From Clostridia bacterium (lineage in GTDB: Bacteria > Bacillota > Clostridia > TANB77 > CAG-508): 64,000 bases of DNA. The notes beneath the pieces are model-generated. The model worked only from the letters and a program-made list of their open reading frames with translations, had not been told where the DNA came from and searched no databases. The stretch spans positions 43,315 through 107,314 of the forward strand of contig JAFWIH010000008.1 in assembly GCA_017533795.1 (NCBI GenBank), read 5' to 3'. Each line of letters starts with the position of its first letter. The first letter of the stretch is position 1. Below, piece after piece: positions 25,846-34,660 of the stretch. The position numbers and the translations under genes are program-made.

Positions 25846-26661
25846 TTAAAAAAATGTGAATAGAGCGTATGCAAATGGTGCAATAAATAACAAACTATCT
25901 ATTCTATCTAACATTCCACCATGTCCAGGAATAAGTTCGCTGTAATCTTTAATATCTACATATCTCTTTATTGTTGATGCAGCAAAATCCCCTATTTGAG
26001 AAATTATGCTAAGTATAGCTGTAACAATCATCACATATATATAAGAATATTCAAAATTCATAAAATTATTAATATAATATGTATAAATAAGTACAACTAT
26101 AACAGATCCTACAATTCCTCCTATACAGCCTTCTATTGTCTTTTTAGGACTAATCTCACTAAATTTATGTTTTCCTAAATATTTTCCCACAAAATAAGCA
26201 AATACATCTGTTGCCCAAGCAGCAAAAAATACATACCATATTAATACTTTGCCATTTTCCATTCCTCTAATTAGCGCTAAAAACATAATAAATCCCACTA
26301 TATAGAATATCCCAAAAAAAGTGTATGCAATATCCCTAAAATTTATTTTCATATTACTAATTATTACATGCAAAAAAAGTAATAAAATTATAACAGGAAT
26401 AATAATAGTTTTCAAAAGCTCTATATATTCTATTGGCATTACTAATGGTAGTATATGTATAAAAGCTATGCTTATGCATGCCATATATCCCATCCATTTT
26501 ATCGGTTTAGATTCTTTAGCAACAGCATTGTAAAATTCATGTATTGCAATTATTGCTACAATGCTAATTACTATGTCCACTATATAATTATTTGCAAAAA
26601 CTAATATTGCTACTACTCCAGGAAATCCTATTAGTGCAGATGCAATTCTTTTAAAATCCAT
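25846..26661 (-). CDS. cdsA: Phosphatidate cytidylyltransferase
   Basis: Makes CDP-diacylglycerol from phosphatidate and CTP for phospholipid synthesis. A polytopic protein of 271 residues with the family segment AAWATDVFAYFVGKYLGKHKF, SPKKTIEGCIGG and the C-terminal signature PGHGGMLDRIDSLLF. It follows uppS by 17 bases in the conserved frr-uppS-cdsA-rseP order. Confidence 0.95.
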   Translation of the reverse strand: MDFKRIASALIGFPGVVAILVFANNYIVDIVISIVAIIAIHEFYNAVAKESKPIKWMGYMACISIAFIHILPLVMPIEYIELLKTIIIPVIILLLFLHVIISNMKINFRDIAYTFFGIFYIVGFIMFLALIRGMENGKVLIWYVFFAAWATDVFAYFVGKYLGKHKFSEISPKKTIEGCIGGIVGSVIVVLIYTYYINNFMNFEYSYIYVMIVTAILSIISQIGDFAASTIKRYVDIKDYSELIPGHGGMLDRIDSLLFIAPFAYALFTFF

Positions 26662-26678
26662 ACTATACCTCTTTTATA

Positions 26679-27392
26679 CTAACTTGCTCCAAAATTTCTT
26701 TTTCTTTTTTGATATTCTACTATTGCATTATCTAAGTCTTGTTCATCAAAATCTGGCCAGTATTTTTTTATAAATAATAATTCAGAATATACTATTTGCC
26801 ATGGCAAGAAATTACTTAAACGTAATTCTCCACTTGTCCTTATAACTAAGTCTGGATCTGGTTGACCAGCTGTATATAATTCATTTGAAATAATATCTTC
26901 GTTAATTTCTTCAATATTTAGCTCATTATTTTTAACTTTTTGTGAAATAATCTTTACAGCTCTTACAAGTTCTAGTCTTCCACCATAATTTAAGGCAATA
27001 TTAAATGTAATTCCAGTGTTGTTTTTTGTTTTTTCTAAGCAATTATTTATACTCTTATGCATACCTTTTGGTAGAGCTGTTGTATCTCCTAAAAATTTAA
27101 TCCTAATATTTTCAGTATCTGCTTTTTTTGCGAAGTCCTCTAAATAACTCTGAAGTAATAGCATTAAAGCACTTACTTCTTCTTCTGTTCTTTTCCAGTT
27201 TTCGGTTGAAAAAGCATATACGGTCATATGCTTTATTCCAATTTTATTTGCATATCTAACAATTTTTTCTAGTGTCTTTGCACCTTCTTTATGCCCTAAT
27301 GTGGGCTTGATTCCTTTTTCTTTTGCCCATCTTCTATTACCATCCATAATAATGGCAATATGCTTAGGCAAATTCTCTTTGTTAAATTCCAT
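26679..27392 (-). CDS. uppS: Isoprenyl transferase (undecaprenyl diphosphate synthase)
   Basis: Cis-prenyltransferase that builds the C55 carrier used by MraY, MurG and the TagO-like enzyme in this window. In 237 residues the N-terminal IAIIMDGNRRWAKEKG supplies the Mg aspartate and diphosphate-binding residues. TVYAFSTENWKR, ALNYGGRLELVRA and the C-terminal DLVIRTSGELRLSNFLPWQ are all intact. Confidence 0.96.
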   Translation of the reverse strand: MEFNKENLPKHIAIIMDGNRRWAKEKGIKPTLGHKEGAKTLEKIVRYANKIGIKHMTVYAFSTENWKRTEEEVSALMLLLQSYLEDFAKKADTENIRIKFLGDTTALPKGMHKSINNCLEKTKNNTGITFNIALNYGGRLELVRAVKIISQKVKNNELNIEEINEDIISNELYTAGQPDPDLVIRTSGELRLSNFLPWQIVYSELLFIKKYWPDFDEQDLDNAIVEYQKRKRNFGAS

Positions 27393-27404
27393 AAAAAAAC
27401 GCTC

Positions 27405-27953
27405 CTATACTGACATTATTTCTTTTTCTTTGTTCTCTAATATTTTGTCTATTTCTTCTATGTTTTTATCTGTAATTTTTTGAATTTCTGTCTCAGCAAT
27501 TCTTAGTTCATCTTCTGTTATTTCACTATTTTTCTGTTTTGTTTTAGCAGCATCTATTCCATCACGTCTTACACCTCTAACTGCAACTCTTGCATCTTCT
27601 GCAATTTTTTTAACGTCTTTTACTAATTCTTTTCTTCTTTCTTCATTTAACTCTGGAAACGCTAAACGTATTACTTTACCATCATTATTAGGGTTTATTC
27701 CCAAATCTGCCGCAAGTATTGCTCTTTCAATTTCTTTTAAAATACTAGCATCCCATGGTTGTATTACTATCAATCTTGCTTCTGGTACAGAAATTCCTGC
27801 TACTTGATTTATTGGTGTTTGTGTTCCATAGTAATCTATTTTAACCTTATTTAATATTGCAGGATTTGCTCTACCTGCCCTAATCTCTGACAATCTTTCG
27901 TTTAAAACTTCAATTGCTTTTGACATTTTTTCTTTAATATCATCATATTCCAT
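27405..27953 (-). CDS. frr: Ribosome recycling factor
   Basis: Splits post-termination ribosomes together with EF-G. The 182-residue product shows the family sequence LSEIRAGRANPAILNKVKI, VPEARLIVIQPWD and AADLGINPNNDGKVIRL. Its length is usual (about 185). It lies between pyrH and uppS in a conserved order. Confidence 0.96.
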   Translation of the reverse strand: MEYDDIKEKMSKAIEVLNERLSEIRAGRANPAILNKVKIDYYGTQTPINQVAGISVPEARLIVIQPWDASILKEIERAILAADLGINPNNDGKVIRLAFPELNEERRKELVKDVKKIAEDARVAVRGVRRDGIDAAKTKQKNSEITEDELRIAETEIQKITDKNIEEIDKILENKEKEIMSV

Positions 27954-27973
27954 TTATATATCCTCCTTATAAT

Positions 27974-28687
27974 TTAATCTTCTATAATTGTTCCTATTTT
28001 TTCGCCTTTTATGGCTCTTACAATATTTTCGGGATCGTCAATTCCAAAAACTAATAGTGGAATGTTATTATCTCTGCATAAGGCTGTTGATGTTGAATCC
28101 ATTACCTTTAAATCTTGATTAAGAACATCTAAATAAGTTAATCTTTCATATTTAGTTGCTGTAGGGTCTAATTTAGGATCAGCTGAATATACTGCATCTA
28201 TAGATTTACCTAGAAGTATTACTTCTGCTTCTATCTCTGCTGCTCTTAAAGCTGCAGCCGTATCTGTAGTAAAATAGGGATTACCTGTACCACATGCAAA
28301 TATAACAACTCTTCCTTTTTCTAAGTGTTTTATTGCTTTTCTTTTTATATATGGTTCTGCAACTTCTCTCATTTCTATAGCTGTTTGAACTCTTGTATAC
28401 ACTCCTTTACTTTCTAATGAATCTTGAAGTGATAGTGCATTCATTGCTGTTGCGAGCATTCCCATATAGTCAGCTGTTGTTCTTTCCATGTATTCTCCAT
28501 TTCTAGCCCCTCTCCAAAAGTTTCCTGCTCCAACTACAATAGATACTTGAGCTCCCATCTCAACTATTTCTTTTATTTTGTCACATAAACTCCATACCGT
28601 ATCTTGGTCAATTCCAAATTTTTTTTCTCCTGCTAATGCCTCTCCACTAAGCTTTAAAAGTACTCTTTTATACTTTAATTCTGACAC
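27974..28687 (-). CDS. pyrH: UMP kinase
   Basis: Phosphorylates UMP to UDP; a hexameric amino-acid-kinase-fold enzyme feeding UTP, CTP and UDP-sugar pools. In 237 residues it shows [45 protein letters not shown] and the C-terminal GTIIED. It follows the TagO-rubredoxin gene by 24 bases and precedes frr. UDP-GlcNAc, the TagO-like substrate, depends on this pathway. Confidence 0.96.
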   Translation of the reverse strand: MSELKYKRVLLKLSGEALAGEKKFGIDQDTVWSLCDKIKEIVEMGAQVSIVVGAGNFWRGARNGEYMERTTADYMGMLATAMNALSLQDSLESKGVYTRVQTAIEMREVAEPYIKRKAIKHLEKGRVVIFACGTGNPYFTTDTAAALRAAEIEAEVILLGKSIDAVYSADPKLDPTATKYERLTYLDVLNQDLKVMDSTSTALCRDNNIPLLVFGIDDPENIVRAIKGEKIGTIIED

Positions 28688-28711
28688 TAACTTTTCCCCC
28701 TTATTATATTA

Positions 28712-29959
28712 TTATTCTTGTACCTCAAACATGTCTTTTCCTTCTCCACATACTGGACATACCCAATTGTCCGGTAAGTCTTCAAAACTCGTACCAGGTT
28801 CTATCCCTGCATTTTTATTGCCTACTTTAGGATTATAAATATACTTGCAAACTATACATTCATGCTTTGCATGTTTTAGCTCTTCCTTACCCTTACTGAA
28901 ATTCTTATATCCAATTGCAACCGCTGCAATAAACATTAATAAGAATGACAAAGCTTTCCAAATCCCACTATCAAAAAGTATTATAGCAAAAATTCCACAT
29001 GCTGCACTTGCTCCATACATTATAAGTACAGCTTGCTTTTGACTAAATCCTTGTGCAACAAGTTTGTGGTGTAAATGTCCTTTATCTGCTTGAAATATAG
29101 CCTTGATAGATTTTCCCTTTACTAATCTCCTTATAATCGCAAATATAACATCTACAATTGGTAATCCCAAAACTATAACTGGTAATACAATTACTGCTGC
29201 TGTATATGTTTTAGCTACTCCTAAAATTGATATTATTGCAAGCATAAATCCTAAAAAATTAGAACCAGTATCACCTATAAATGTTTTGGCTGGTGAAAAA
29301 TTAAATGGCAAAAATCCAAGTAGCGCACCTATTAGTGCTGTAATTAATACAATTGCAATCATTGGTGAAGAATTTAATGCAAATATTATAAGTAACGATA
29401 TGCATGAAATTAGTGTAATTCCTGATGATAGTCCATCTAATCCATCTGTTAAATTTATTGCATTCGTTATTCCTACAATCCATATTATTGTAATCAGGCT
29501 TGACATTGCAGTGTTACTAATTTTTAGTGTTTCTGTTATAAACGGTATTGATATATGTTCAATTCTTACTCCAAATCTTACAACTATAATTGCTGCAAGT
29601 AACTGACCAGCAAGTTTTGCCATAGGCTTTAAAGTTTTAATATCATCTACTACTCCTGTAATTGTTATAATTACTATCCCTAATAATATTCCTATTAGTT
29701 TTGTAATATAATCCTCATTTGAGAATAAGTCTATACTCCCTTCAATATTCATTATTGTAAGTAAATATGCAACTGAAACTAAAAAACCTAAAATTACCGC
29801 AGGACCACCAAATTTAGGCATAGCATGATGATGCATTCTTCTTTTATCTTTTGGTATATCAACAGCCCCAACTTTTTCTGCAATTTTTATCGTATAAGGA
29901 GTAGTCATAAATGCAACTATAAATGCTATTAAAAATGCTATAGCAATGTTTCCCCACAT
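28712..29959 (-). CDS. TagO/WecA-family GlcNAc-1-phosphate transferase fused to a C-terminal rubredoxin
   Basis: 415 residues. The first ~355 form a polytopic polyprenyl-phosphate HexNAc-1-P transferase: [11 protein letters not shown]105-D106 in [19 protein letters not shown] (169-180), [10 protein letters not shown] and a GHLHHKL loop, which point to UDP-GlcNAc:undecaprenyl-P activity (teichoic acid or glycan priming). After the last helix (ending [11 protein letters not shown]) comes a rubredoxin: [10 protein letters not shown], then [20 protein letters not shown], two C-x2-C knuckles. The junction is continuous in frame, and the ATGs near it are out of frame, so no separate rubredoxin start exists. 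Iron binding and redox control of the transferase are inference. The operon runs from rpiB to the site-2 protease. Confidence 0.9.
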   Translation of the reverse strand: MWGNIAIAFLIAFIVAFMTTPYTIKIAEKVGAVDIPKDKRRMHHHAMPKFGGPAVILGFLVSVAYLLTIMNIEGSIDLFSNEDYITKLIGILLGIVIITITGVVDDIKTLKPMAKLAGQLLAAIIVVRFGVRIEHISIPFITETLKISNTAMSSLITIIWIVGITNAINLTDGLDGLSSGITLISCISLLIIFALNSSPMIAIVLITALIGALLGFLPFNFSPAKTFIGDTGSNFLGFMLAIISILGVAKTYTAAVIVLPVIVLGLPIVDVIFAIIRRLVKGKSIKAIFQADKGHLHHKLVAQGFSQKQAVLIMYGASAACGIFAIILFDSGIWKALSFLLMFIAAVAIGYKNFSKGKEELKHAKHECIVCKYIYNPKVGNKNAGIEPGTSFEDLPDNWVCPVCGEGKDMFEVQE

Positions 29960-29973
29960 ACGTAAACCTCCAA

Positions 29974-30420
29974 CTATTTCATATTTTCATTTTCTATATC
30001 TTCTATCATTGTTCTTCGTTCTAGATATCTTCCATCTAATACATCTGTTCCAAGCCATGCTCTTATCGTTGAAACGGCTGTACTAATATTCATTTTGTCT
30101 GCTGGTAATGCAATAACATTTATTCCATTATGTGATTTTGCTTCTATAGCTGATTCTTCTGAATCGCAACACTCACATCTTATACCTTTAAATTTATTTG
30201 CAACTATTGTCATTCCTCCACCAGAACCGCAAATTAAAATTCCACCTTCGGCATTTCCTTCTTGAACTCTTTGTGCAACTTTTTTTGCCATTTCTGGAAA
30301 ATGTACTATATCATTGCTATATGTTCCACAATCTATGTATTGTATTTCTGTTTCATCTAAAAATTTTTTTAATTCTTCTTTTAAATTATATCCTCTATGA
30401 TCTGCTCCTATTGCTAACAT
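29974..30420 (-). CDS. rpiB: Ribose 5-phosphate isomerase B
   Basis: Interconverts ribose 5-phosphate and ribulose 5-phosphate. The ~148-residue product starts [17 protein letters not shown] with GAGGTG six bases upstream. [20 protein letters not shown] contains the catalytic-loop Cys and the anion-hole glycines; the usual G-S-G-I-G is [14 protein letters not shown] closes the protein. First gene of a seven-gene operon with its own promoter. Confidence 0.93.
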   Translation of the reverse strand: MLAIGADHRGYNLKEELKKFLDETEIQYIDCGTYSNDIVHFPEMAKKVAQRVQEGNAEGGILICGSGGGMTIVANKFKGIRCECCDSEESAIEAKSHNGINVIALPADKMNISTAVSTIRAWLGTDVLDGRYLERRTMIEDIENENMK

Positions 30421-30448
30421 ATTAATCACCTCTTTAAAACTTTTCTAC

Positions 30449-30477
30449 AATATATCACAATATCTTTAATATTGCAA
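30449..30477 (-). promoter_or_regulatory. Promoter of the rpiB operon
   Basis: Minus strand TTGCAA, 17-base spacer, TATATT, about 30 bases before rpiB. Back-to-back with the rpsT promoter. Confidence 0.65.
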
Positions 30478-30536
30478 CATTCCATGAATGGTTTTTTAAT
30501 GGTGTGTTACAATTTTAGGATTTTTTTGATTAATGC

Positions 30537-30565
30537 TTGTCAAAATAAATATTCTATGATATAAT
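30537..30565 (+). promoter_or_regulatory. rpsT promoter
   Basis: TTGTCA, exactly 17 bases, TATAAT; transcription would begin about 38 bases before the rpsT start. Confidence 0.8.
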
Positions 30566-30610
30566 AATATCCGTTATAGTTTATTAAACCATAGAGGAGG
30601 TGCAAAATAA

Positions 30611-30877
30611 ATGCCAAATATTAAATCAGCTAAAAAAAGAGTTAAAATTATTGAAAAGAAAACATTAAGAAATAATATGATAAAATCTGGATATAAATCA
30701 GCTGTTAGAAAGTTTGAAGAAGCAATAAATGCTGGAAATATTGAAGAAGCAAAAACATTATTTGTAGAAGCTACTAAAAAAATAGATCAAGCTTGCACAA
30801 AGGGTGTTATTGTAAAAAATACAGCTGCTAGAAAAAAATCTAGATTAGCAAAAATGCTAAATACTGCAGTTGCTTAA
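30611..30877 (+). CDS. rpsT: 30S ribosomal protein S20
   Basis: Primary 16S rRNA-binding protein of the small subunit. The 88-residue product is typical: [13 protein letters not shown] start, all-helical basic body, and a [18 protein letters not shown] tail. GAGGAGGTG precedes the ATG. Monocistronic with its own promoter and terminator, divergent from rpiB. Confidence 0.96.
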   Translation: MPNIKSAKKRVKIIEKKTLRNNMIKSGYKSAVRKFEEAINAGNIEEAKTLFVEATKKIDQACTKGVIVKNTAARKKSRLAKMLNTAVA

Positions 30878-30888
30878 ATTTGCACTTT

Positions 30889-30915
30889 AAACCTCAAGAA
30901 ATTGAGGTTTTTTTT
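30889..30915 (+). terminator. rpsT terminator
   Basis: AAACCTCAA and TTGAGGTTT with a GAAA tetraloop, followed by eight U. Confidence 0.9.
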
Positions 30916-30979
30916 GTTGCCACAAATTACCTTTGATTTTAGTATTTACAGCATGTTACAATGTATTTAGGTGATAAAC

Positions 30980-31231
30980 ATGGTTAATAAAATAATTGGT
31001 TATTTTAAAGATTTAGATAAGATTACATATAAAATTATGAAATATGGTTTAGTTAGTTGTTTTATACTTAATATATTTTCAGCACTTATGCTTTTTACAT
31101 ATAATTTAGCAAATGCTTCTCCTAATTTATTTCATATAGGTTTGTCTTTATTTAAGCTTAGTTGCTCATTTGGTGTAGAATTTATTATTTGTGGTTTAGT
31201 CGCAGACTCGATAAAAAAACAATTGGTTTAA
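30980..31231 (+). CDS. Small polytopic membrane protein
   Basis: An 83-residue product with a start MVNKIIGYFKDLDKIT and about two to three hydrophobic segments (LVSCFILNIFSALMLF and FGVEFIICGLVADS). AGGTGAT lies seven bases before the ATG. It follows rpsT after a terminator with no strong promoter visible. A 55-bp perfect palindrome begins four bases after its stop. No family recognised. Confidence 0.65.
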   Translation: MVNKIIGYFKDLDKITYKIMKYGLVSCFILNIFSALMLFTYNLANASPNLFHIGLSLFKLSCSFGVEFIICGLVADSIKKQLV

Positions 31232-31234
31232 TTT

Positions 31235-31346
31235 CGACCAAGGGGGACGGGTTCCAACCACCGGGGACGGGTTCATTTTGGTTGACAAACATTTGTCAAC
31301 CAAAATGAACCCGTCCCCGGTGGTTGGAACCCGTCCCCCTTGGTCG
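31235..31346. repeat. Perfect 55-bp inverted repeat, GC-rich (REP-like)
   Basis: Arms 31235-31289 and 31292-31346 are perfect reverse complements around two central bases. Each arm starts CGACCAAGGGGGACGGGTTC and contains a second GGGGACGGGTTC, then ends in TTTTGGTTGACAAA. It is much richer in G+C than its surroundings. It fills the space between two converging genes. A related copy lies at 45232-45303. Confidence 0.95.
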
Positions 31347-31355
31347 GAGTCCGTT

Positions 31356-32795
31356 TTATTTTTTTAATTCTTCTATAAACATTTTGTTAAGCATTTGTGG
31401 ATTGGCTTTTCCTCTTGTTTCTTTCATAGCTTGTCCTACTAAGAATCCAAGAGCTCTATCTTTTCCACCTTTATAGTCTGCAATTGATTGTGGATTTGCT
31501 TCTAATACTTTTAGTACAATTTCTTTTATTGCACCTTCATCAGAAATTTGAATCCATCCCTTTTCTTTTATTATTTCTTCTGGGTCTTTTGGATTTTCAA
31601 ATAATTCTTCTAATACCTTTTTACCTATACTTGAACTTATTGTACCTTTGTCTATTAGCATAACCATTTTTGCAAGTTCTTCTGCTGTAAATGGTATTTC
31701 TGATGGTTCCATTTCTTCTTCATTTAATATTCTTGAAATGTCTGATATTATCCAATTGTTAACTGCTTTACTATTACCACTTATTCTTGTTGCTTCTTCG
31801 AATAAATCAGATAAGTGTTTTGATGCTGTTATTATGTTTGCATCTTTTTCTGATAGTTTATACTCTTCTAAGTATCTTGCCTTTCTGCTTTCTGGAAGTT
31901 CTGGTAAAGATTTTTTTACATTTTCAATATATTCATCAGATAGTTTTATTGCAACTAAATCTGGTTCTGGGAAATACCTATAATCTTGTGCATCTTCTTT
32001 ATCCCTCATAGAAAATGTCTTACCTGAAACATCATCCCATCTTAGTGTTTCTTGTTCTACTTTTCCCCCATTTTCTATTACTTCAATTTGTCTATCTACT
32101 TCGTAATCGATAGCTCTTGTAATACTTCTAAATGAGTTCATGTTTTTCATTTCCGTACGTGTTCCAAGTTTTGAGTTTCCTCTTTTACGTACAGATACAT
32201 TAACGTCTGCTCTAAATGACCCTTCTTGCATTTTACAGTCTGAAACTTCTATATACTCAAAAATTGATTTTAGTTTTCTTAAATATTGTTCCGCTTCTTC
32301 TGTGCTTCTCATATCTGGCTCGGATACTGTTTCTATTAGTGGTACTCCTGCTCTATTTAAGTCAACTAAACTTCCTCCACCAAAATCATCATGGTTTAAT
32401 TTTCCAGCATCTTCTTCTATATGTATTCTTAAAATTCTTATTTTTTTAGGTCCATTTTCTGTTTCTATTTCTACATATCCATGTTCACATAGTGGTTTGT
32501 CATATTGTGAGATTTGATATGCTTTTGGTAAGTCTGGATAGAAATAATTTTTTCTATCATTTTTGCTATCTTGTGATATTGTACAGTTTGTAGCAAGTCC
32601 TGCCTTTACAGCATACTCAACTACCTTTTCATTTAGTACTGGAAGTGTTCCTGGCATTGCCATACATATTGGGCATGTTTGTGTATTTGGCTTAGCACCA
32701 AATTTTGTTGGGCATGAGCAAAATATTTTTGTTTTGGTTGAAAGTTCTGCATGAACTTCTAACCCTATTACAACTTCGTAATCATCTCTTGACAT
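31356..32795 (-). CDS. gatB: Asp-tRNA(Asn)/Glu-tRNA(Gln) amidotransferase subunit B
   Basis: GatB binds misacylated tRNA and, as the kinase/amidotransferase subunit, turns Glu-tRNA(Gln) into Gln-tRNA(Gln). 479 residues: YEVVIGLEVHAELSTKTK start, the zinc-site CSCPTKFGAKPNTQTCPIC, NYFYPDLPKAYQISQYD and a C-terminal YqeY-like tail domain (PQSIADYKGGKDRALGFLVG). It overlaps the gatA stop by one base (TAATG). Confidence 0.97.
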   Translation of the reverse strand: MSRDDYEVVIGLEVHAELSTKTKIFCSCPTKFGAKPNTQTCPICMAMPGTLPVLNEKVVEYAVKAGLATNCTISQDSKNDRKNYFYPDLPKAYQISQYDKPLCEHGYVEIETENGPKKIRILRIHIEEDAGKLNHDDFGGGSLVDLNRAGVPLIETVSEPDMRSTEEAEQYLRKLKSIFEYIEVSDCKMQEGSFRADVNVSVRKRGNSKLGTRTEMKNMNSFRSITRAIDYEVDRQIEVIENGGKVEQETLRWDDVSGKTFSMRDKEDAQDYRYFPEPDLVAIKLSDEYIENVKKSLPELPESRKARYLEEYKLSEKDANIITASKHLSDLFEEATRISGNSKAVNNWIISDISRILNEEEMEPSEIPFTAEELAKMVMLIDKGTISSSIGKKVLEELFENPKDPEEIIKEKGWIQISDEGAIKEIVLKVLEANPQSIADYKGGKDRALGFLVGQAMKETRGKANPQMLNKMFIEELKK

Positions 32796-34273
32796 TATTT
32801 TGCACCTCCCTTAAATTCAGGTTTACAGTTTTCTCTAAACTTAGTTGCTTGTTCAAATGTATAAGCAACATTTAAAATAGTCTCTTCACAAAATTTATTT
32901 CCTATTAATTGCATACCAATTGGCATACCATTACTATCTACTCCGCATGGAATAGAAATTCCAGGAAGTCCTGCAATATTTACAGATACCGTGCAAATAT
33001 CTGCTAAATACATTTCTAATGGATTGTTTGACTTTTCGCCTATTCCAAATGCTGTTGTTGGTGATGTTGGTGTTAAAATAACATCATATTTTTCAAAAGC
33101 TTTGTTAAACTCATTTGTAACAAGTGTTCTAACTTGTTGTGCCTTTTTATAATAAGCATCATAGTATCCAGAAGAAAGTACATATGTACCAAGAATAATT
33201 CTTCTTTTAACCTCTGCTCCAAAACCTTCACTTCTTGATTTTTTATATATTTCTTTTAAGTCTTTAAATTCTGATGTTCTGTATGTATAACGTATTCCGT
33301 CAAATCTACCTAAATTTGAACTCGCCTCTGCACAAGCAATTATATAATAAGTCGCTAGAGAATATTTAGCAATATCTAAGGATATTTCCTCTACCTCTGC
33401 TCCAAGTTCTTTATACTTTTCAATTGCTTTTTCCAAACTTTCCTTAACCTCATTATTTATACCTTCTCCAAAGAATTCTTTTGGAACTGCAATTTTCATA
33501 CCTTTAACATCATTTTTTAATGCTTTAACATAATCTTTTTTCTCCATATCTACTGACGTTGTATCTTTTTCGTCATGTCCTGCAATTATATTTAATAATA
33601 TTGCACTATCTTTTACATCTTTTGTTATAGGGCCTATTTGGTCAAGTGAAGACGCAAAAGCAACTAACCCATATCTTGAAACTAGTCCATAAGTTGGTTT
33701 TAAGCCTACTACCCCACAAAAGCTAGCAGGTTGTCTTATGCTTCCTCCTGTATCACTACCTAATGCCCATGGAACCATATTTGCTGCTACTGCTGCTGCA
33801 CTACCTCCTGATGATCCTCCAGGCACCTTACTTAAGTTCCATGGATTTTTGGTTTTCTTAAAGTATGAAGTTTCTGTTGATCCACCCATTGCAAACTCAT
33901 CCATATTAAGTTTTCCTAAGCTTATAATGTTTTCATTGTTTAATTTTTCAGTTACTGTTGCATCATATGGTGAAACAAAGTTTTCTAGCATTCTTGAGCT
34001 ACATGTTGTTTTTATTCCTTTTGTACAAATATTATCTTTTATTCCAATTGGAATTCCAGCTAATTCACCTACAACTTCTCCAGCTTCTATTTTTTTATCT
34101 ATTTCTTCTGCCTTTGCTTGCGCTTCATCTGTTAAAGATGTAACAAATGCTTCAACTTCCGGTTCTTTTTCTTTTATTCTATCAACATATGCTTTGGTTA
34201 TTTTCGTTGTTGTTAGTTCTTTATTGTGTAATTTCTCCATTAACTCATGAACTGTTAATTCAGTAATATCCAT
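32795..34273 (-). CDS. gatA: Asp-tRNA(Asn)/Glu-tRNA(Gln) amidotransferase subunit A
   Basis: Amidase-signature subunit that releases ammonia from glutamine and channels it to GatB. In 492 residues the Ser-cisSer-Lys triad is visible: K in [11 protein letters not shown], the serines in [14 protein letters not shown], and the nucleophile in [16 protein letters not shown]. Usual length. Middle gene of gatCAB. Confidence 0.97.
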   Translation of the reverse strand: MDITELTVHELMEKLHNKELTTTKITKAYVDRIKEKEPEVEAFVTSLTDEAQAKAEEIDKKIEAGEVVGELAGIPIGIKDNICTKGIKTTCSSRMLENFVSPYDATVTEKLNNENIISLGKLNMDEFAMGGSTETSYFKKTKNPWNLSKVPGGSSGGSAAAVAANMVPWALGSDTGGSIRQPASFCGVVGLKPTYGLVSRYGLVAFASSLDQIGPITKDVKDSAILLNIIAGHDEKDTTSVDMEKKDYVKALKNDVKGMKIAVPKEFFGEGINNEVKESLEKAIEKYKELGAEVEEISLDIAKYSLATYYIIACAEASSNLGRFDGIRYTYRTSEFKDLKEIYKKSRSEGFGAEVKRRIILGTYVLSSGYYDAYYKKAQQVRTLVTNEFNKAFEKYDVILTPTSPTTAFGIGEKSNNPLEMYLADICTVSVNIAGLPGISIPCGVDSNGMPIGMQLIGNKFCEETILNVAYTFEQATKFRENCKPEFKGGAK

Positions 34274-34288
34274 TCTTCCGCTTCCTTT

Positions 34289-34576
34289 CTAATTAATTAC
34301 CTTAGGTATTTTAAACATATTCTGTTCAGGATTAATTGCATTTTGTAGTAATGCCTCGTTATCTTCAAACATTTTTATTTCATCTTTTCTAAATATATTT
34401 TTTGCCTCATTTGCTCCTATTGTAATATCTAAGCCTTCAACATTTGCTTTATTTACAATATTAGCAAAATTTAGTATATCTTCTAGGTTTTTTAAATAGT
34501 TATCTACTTCATTTTCATCTATATTTAAACGTGCTAAATTTGCAATGTGTAAAAGTTCTTCTTTGCTAACTTGCAT
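34289..34576 (-). CDS. gatC: Asp-tRNA(Asn)/Glu-tRNA(Gln) amidotransferase subunit C
   Basis: Small stabilising subunit wrapping GatA and GatB. The 95-residue product has the family start (LLHIANLARLNIDENE) and end (EALLQNAINPEQNMFKIPKV). It is preceded by GAGGAGGAGAG and a promoter that overlaps the previous gene's terminator. First gene of gatCAB. Confidence 0.95.
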   Translation of the reverse strand: MQVSKEELLHIANLARLNIDENEVDNYLKNLEDILNFANIVNKANVEGLDITIGANEAKNIFRKDEIKMFEDNEALLQNAINPEQNMFKIPKVIN

Positions 34577-34608
34577 ATTACTCTCTCCTCCTCGTTTTTA
34601 CTTGCACT

Positions 34609-34637
34609 ATTATATACCCAATTCTTCAAAAAAACAA
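34609..34637 (-). promoter_or_regulatory. gatCAB promoter
   Basis: Minus strand TTGTTT, 17-base spacer, TATAAT. The -35 hexamer lies in the U tract of the upstream terminator. Confidence 0.6.
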
Positions 34638-34653
34638 GCCTTAAATGGCTTGT
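34628..34653 (-). terminator. Terminator of the unknown gene upstream of gatC
   Basis: Minus strand ACAAGCC / GGCTTGT stem with seven U, directly after the stop at 34661. Confidence 0.8.
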
Positions 34654-34660
34654 TTTTCAT

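Noticed and set aside
28712-28890. Separate rubredoxin gene downstream of tagO
   Set aside because: No in-frame start or stop exists at the junction; the nearby ATGs are out of frame.
29103-29606. 167-codon plus-strand frame
   Set aside because: Antisense to the TagO-like transferase; no start signals.
31235-31346. Palindrome as a plain bidirectional terminator of the flanking converging genes
   Set aside because: No U run follows either arm, the arms are GC-rich and far longer than needed, and a related copy lies in mid-operon.
33738-34250. 170-codon plus-strand frame
   Set aside because: Lies wholly antisense to gatA, whose catalytic motifs are intact.
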